Shown piece by piece: positions 5,168 through 5,660 of a stretch of 5,660 bases of DNA; position 1 is the first letter of the stretch, and each line of letters starts with the position of its first letter. Both the position numbers and the translations under genes were made by a program. This DNA is from an uncultured Clostridia bacterium (lineage in GTDB: Bacteria > Bacillota > Clostridia > Oscillospirales > Acutalibacteraceae): positions 1-5,660 of the forward strand of contig CAMVYG010000149.1 of assembly GCA_947171615.1 (NCBI GenBank), in the 5' to 3' direction. Under the pieces are notes generated by a model. It was given only the letters and a program-made list of their open reading frames with translations, was not told the origin of the DNA and did not search any database.

Positions 5168-5660
5168 TTACCAGGTTCGGGAGCCCATGGCCCGGAACTG
5201 GGCCACAGTGGGGGCATGGGAATTCATGCCCCCGTCTATGGTGATGATCTGTCCGGAGACATAAGAGCTTTCCTCAGAGGCGAAGTAGACGCAGGCGTGT
5301 CCGATGTCCTCGGGGCAGCCATAGCGGTTGACCATGATATTGCTCAGGAAAATGTCTTTCAAAGCCTGGGGAACATGGGCGTCGTTTTCCGGGGTGACGA
5401 TAAGGCCGGGACGGACGCAGTTGCAGCGGATGTTCTCCTTGCCATACTGAAGAGCCACAGACTGGGTCAGCAGATCCACGCCGGCCTTGGCGCTGGCATA
5501 GGCGGTAGAACCAAGATCGCCGCCGCAGGAGGCCATGGAGCCGATGTTAATGATGGAACCGCCTCCGTTTTGACGCATGTGGGGCAGTACACACTTGGTC
5601 ACATAGAAGGTACCCCGCAGGTCGCTCTGGAAAATAGCGTCCCACATCTCCAGAGTCAAC
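5168..5660 (-). CDS. SDR family NAD(P)-dependent oxidoreductase, C-terminal part (5' truncated by window edge)
   Basis: About 164 residues of a classical short-chain dehydrogenase are visible, probably two thirds of a protein of about 250 residues. The Rossmann N-terminus with its TGxxxGxG motif lies beyond the window, so the TTG codon at 5657-5659 is internal and not a start. The catalytic Ser lies in NIGSMAS (13 residues before the Tyr), and Tyr and Lys are in YASAK (5498-5500 and 5486-5488). The NxRPGLIVTPE block and SGQIITIDGGMNSH near the C-terminus are typical. In the SDLRGTF segment an Asp stands where the tetrad Asn is usual, a variant seen in other SDRs. The tail ends AMGSRTW. The substrate cannot be told from this part; 3-oxoacyl-ACP reductase, sugar and hydroxysteroid dehydrogenases share these motifs. 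It is not a close relative of the uxuB product here. Confidence 0.9.
   Translation of the reverse strand, partial: LTLEMWDAIFQSDLRGTFYVTKCVLPHMRQNGGGSIINIGSMASCGGDLGSTAYASAKAGVDLLTQSVALQYGKENIRCNCVRPGLIVTPENDAHVPQALKDIFLSNIMVNRYGCPEDIGHACVYFASEESSYVSGQIITIDGGMNSHAPTVAQFRAMGSRTW

Noticed and set aside
5657..5659. TTG as the true start of the second SDR gene
   Set aside because: The Rossmann N-terminus with the cofactor glycine motif would be missing. The frame stays open to the window edge, so the gene is simply cut off.

Overview
The window looks like an ordinary stretch of chromosome from a Gram-positive, low-oxygen gut-type bacterium of the class Clostridia. This rests on strong AAGGAG/GAGGG ribosome-binding sites, the Bacillus/Clostridium-type hexuronate genes (an SDR-type fructuronate reductase rather than the long-chain E. 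coli type), GC-rich third positions, and an intergenic repeat family whose translation gives the familiar spurious peptide CHPEERSDEGSR, common in Clostridia assemblies. The genus cannot be fixed from this sequence; an Oscillospirales-like or Lachnospirales-like host is an inference.

Layout. (1) 1-1919, plus strand: the end of a hexuronate catabolic operon, with the 3' end of mannonate dehydratase (uxuA), an SDR D-mannonate oxidoreductase (uxuB, YjmF type) and a KDPG/KHG aldolase (kdgA/eda). (2) 1933-1965: a strong hairpin between convergent genes, serving as a shared terminator. (3) 1980-2804, minus strand: pyrroline-5-carboxylate reductase (proC). (4) 2805-3398: a 594-bp non-coding stretch with four copies of a dispersed palindromic repeat arranged as two inverted pairs, plus a 17-nt direct repeat around the second pair. 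(5) 3399-4928, minus strand: a YifB/ComM-family Mg-chelatase-like AAA+ ATPase with its own near-consensus promoter at 4971-4999. (6) 4929-5167: intergenic, with that promoter and a terminator at 5127-5155. (7) 5168-5660, minus strand: the C-terminal part of a second, unrelated SDR oxidoreductase whose start lies beyond the window.

How the genes work together. UxuB reduces D-fructuronate to D-mannonate, UxuA dehydrates D-mannonate to 2-keto-3-deoxygluconate (KDG), and after phosphorylation by a KDG kinase (not in this window) the aldolase splits KDPG to pyruvate and glyceraldehyde 3-phosphate. proC (proline synthesis), the ComM-like ATPase and the last SDR appear to be independent units.

I see no convincing undescribed multi-gene system. 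The part most worth a second look is the repeat-rich intergenic stretch, where conserved arms of one repeat family enclose different short cores, two of them perfect palindromes.
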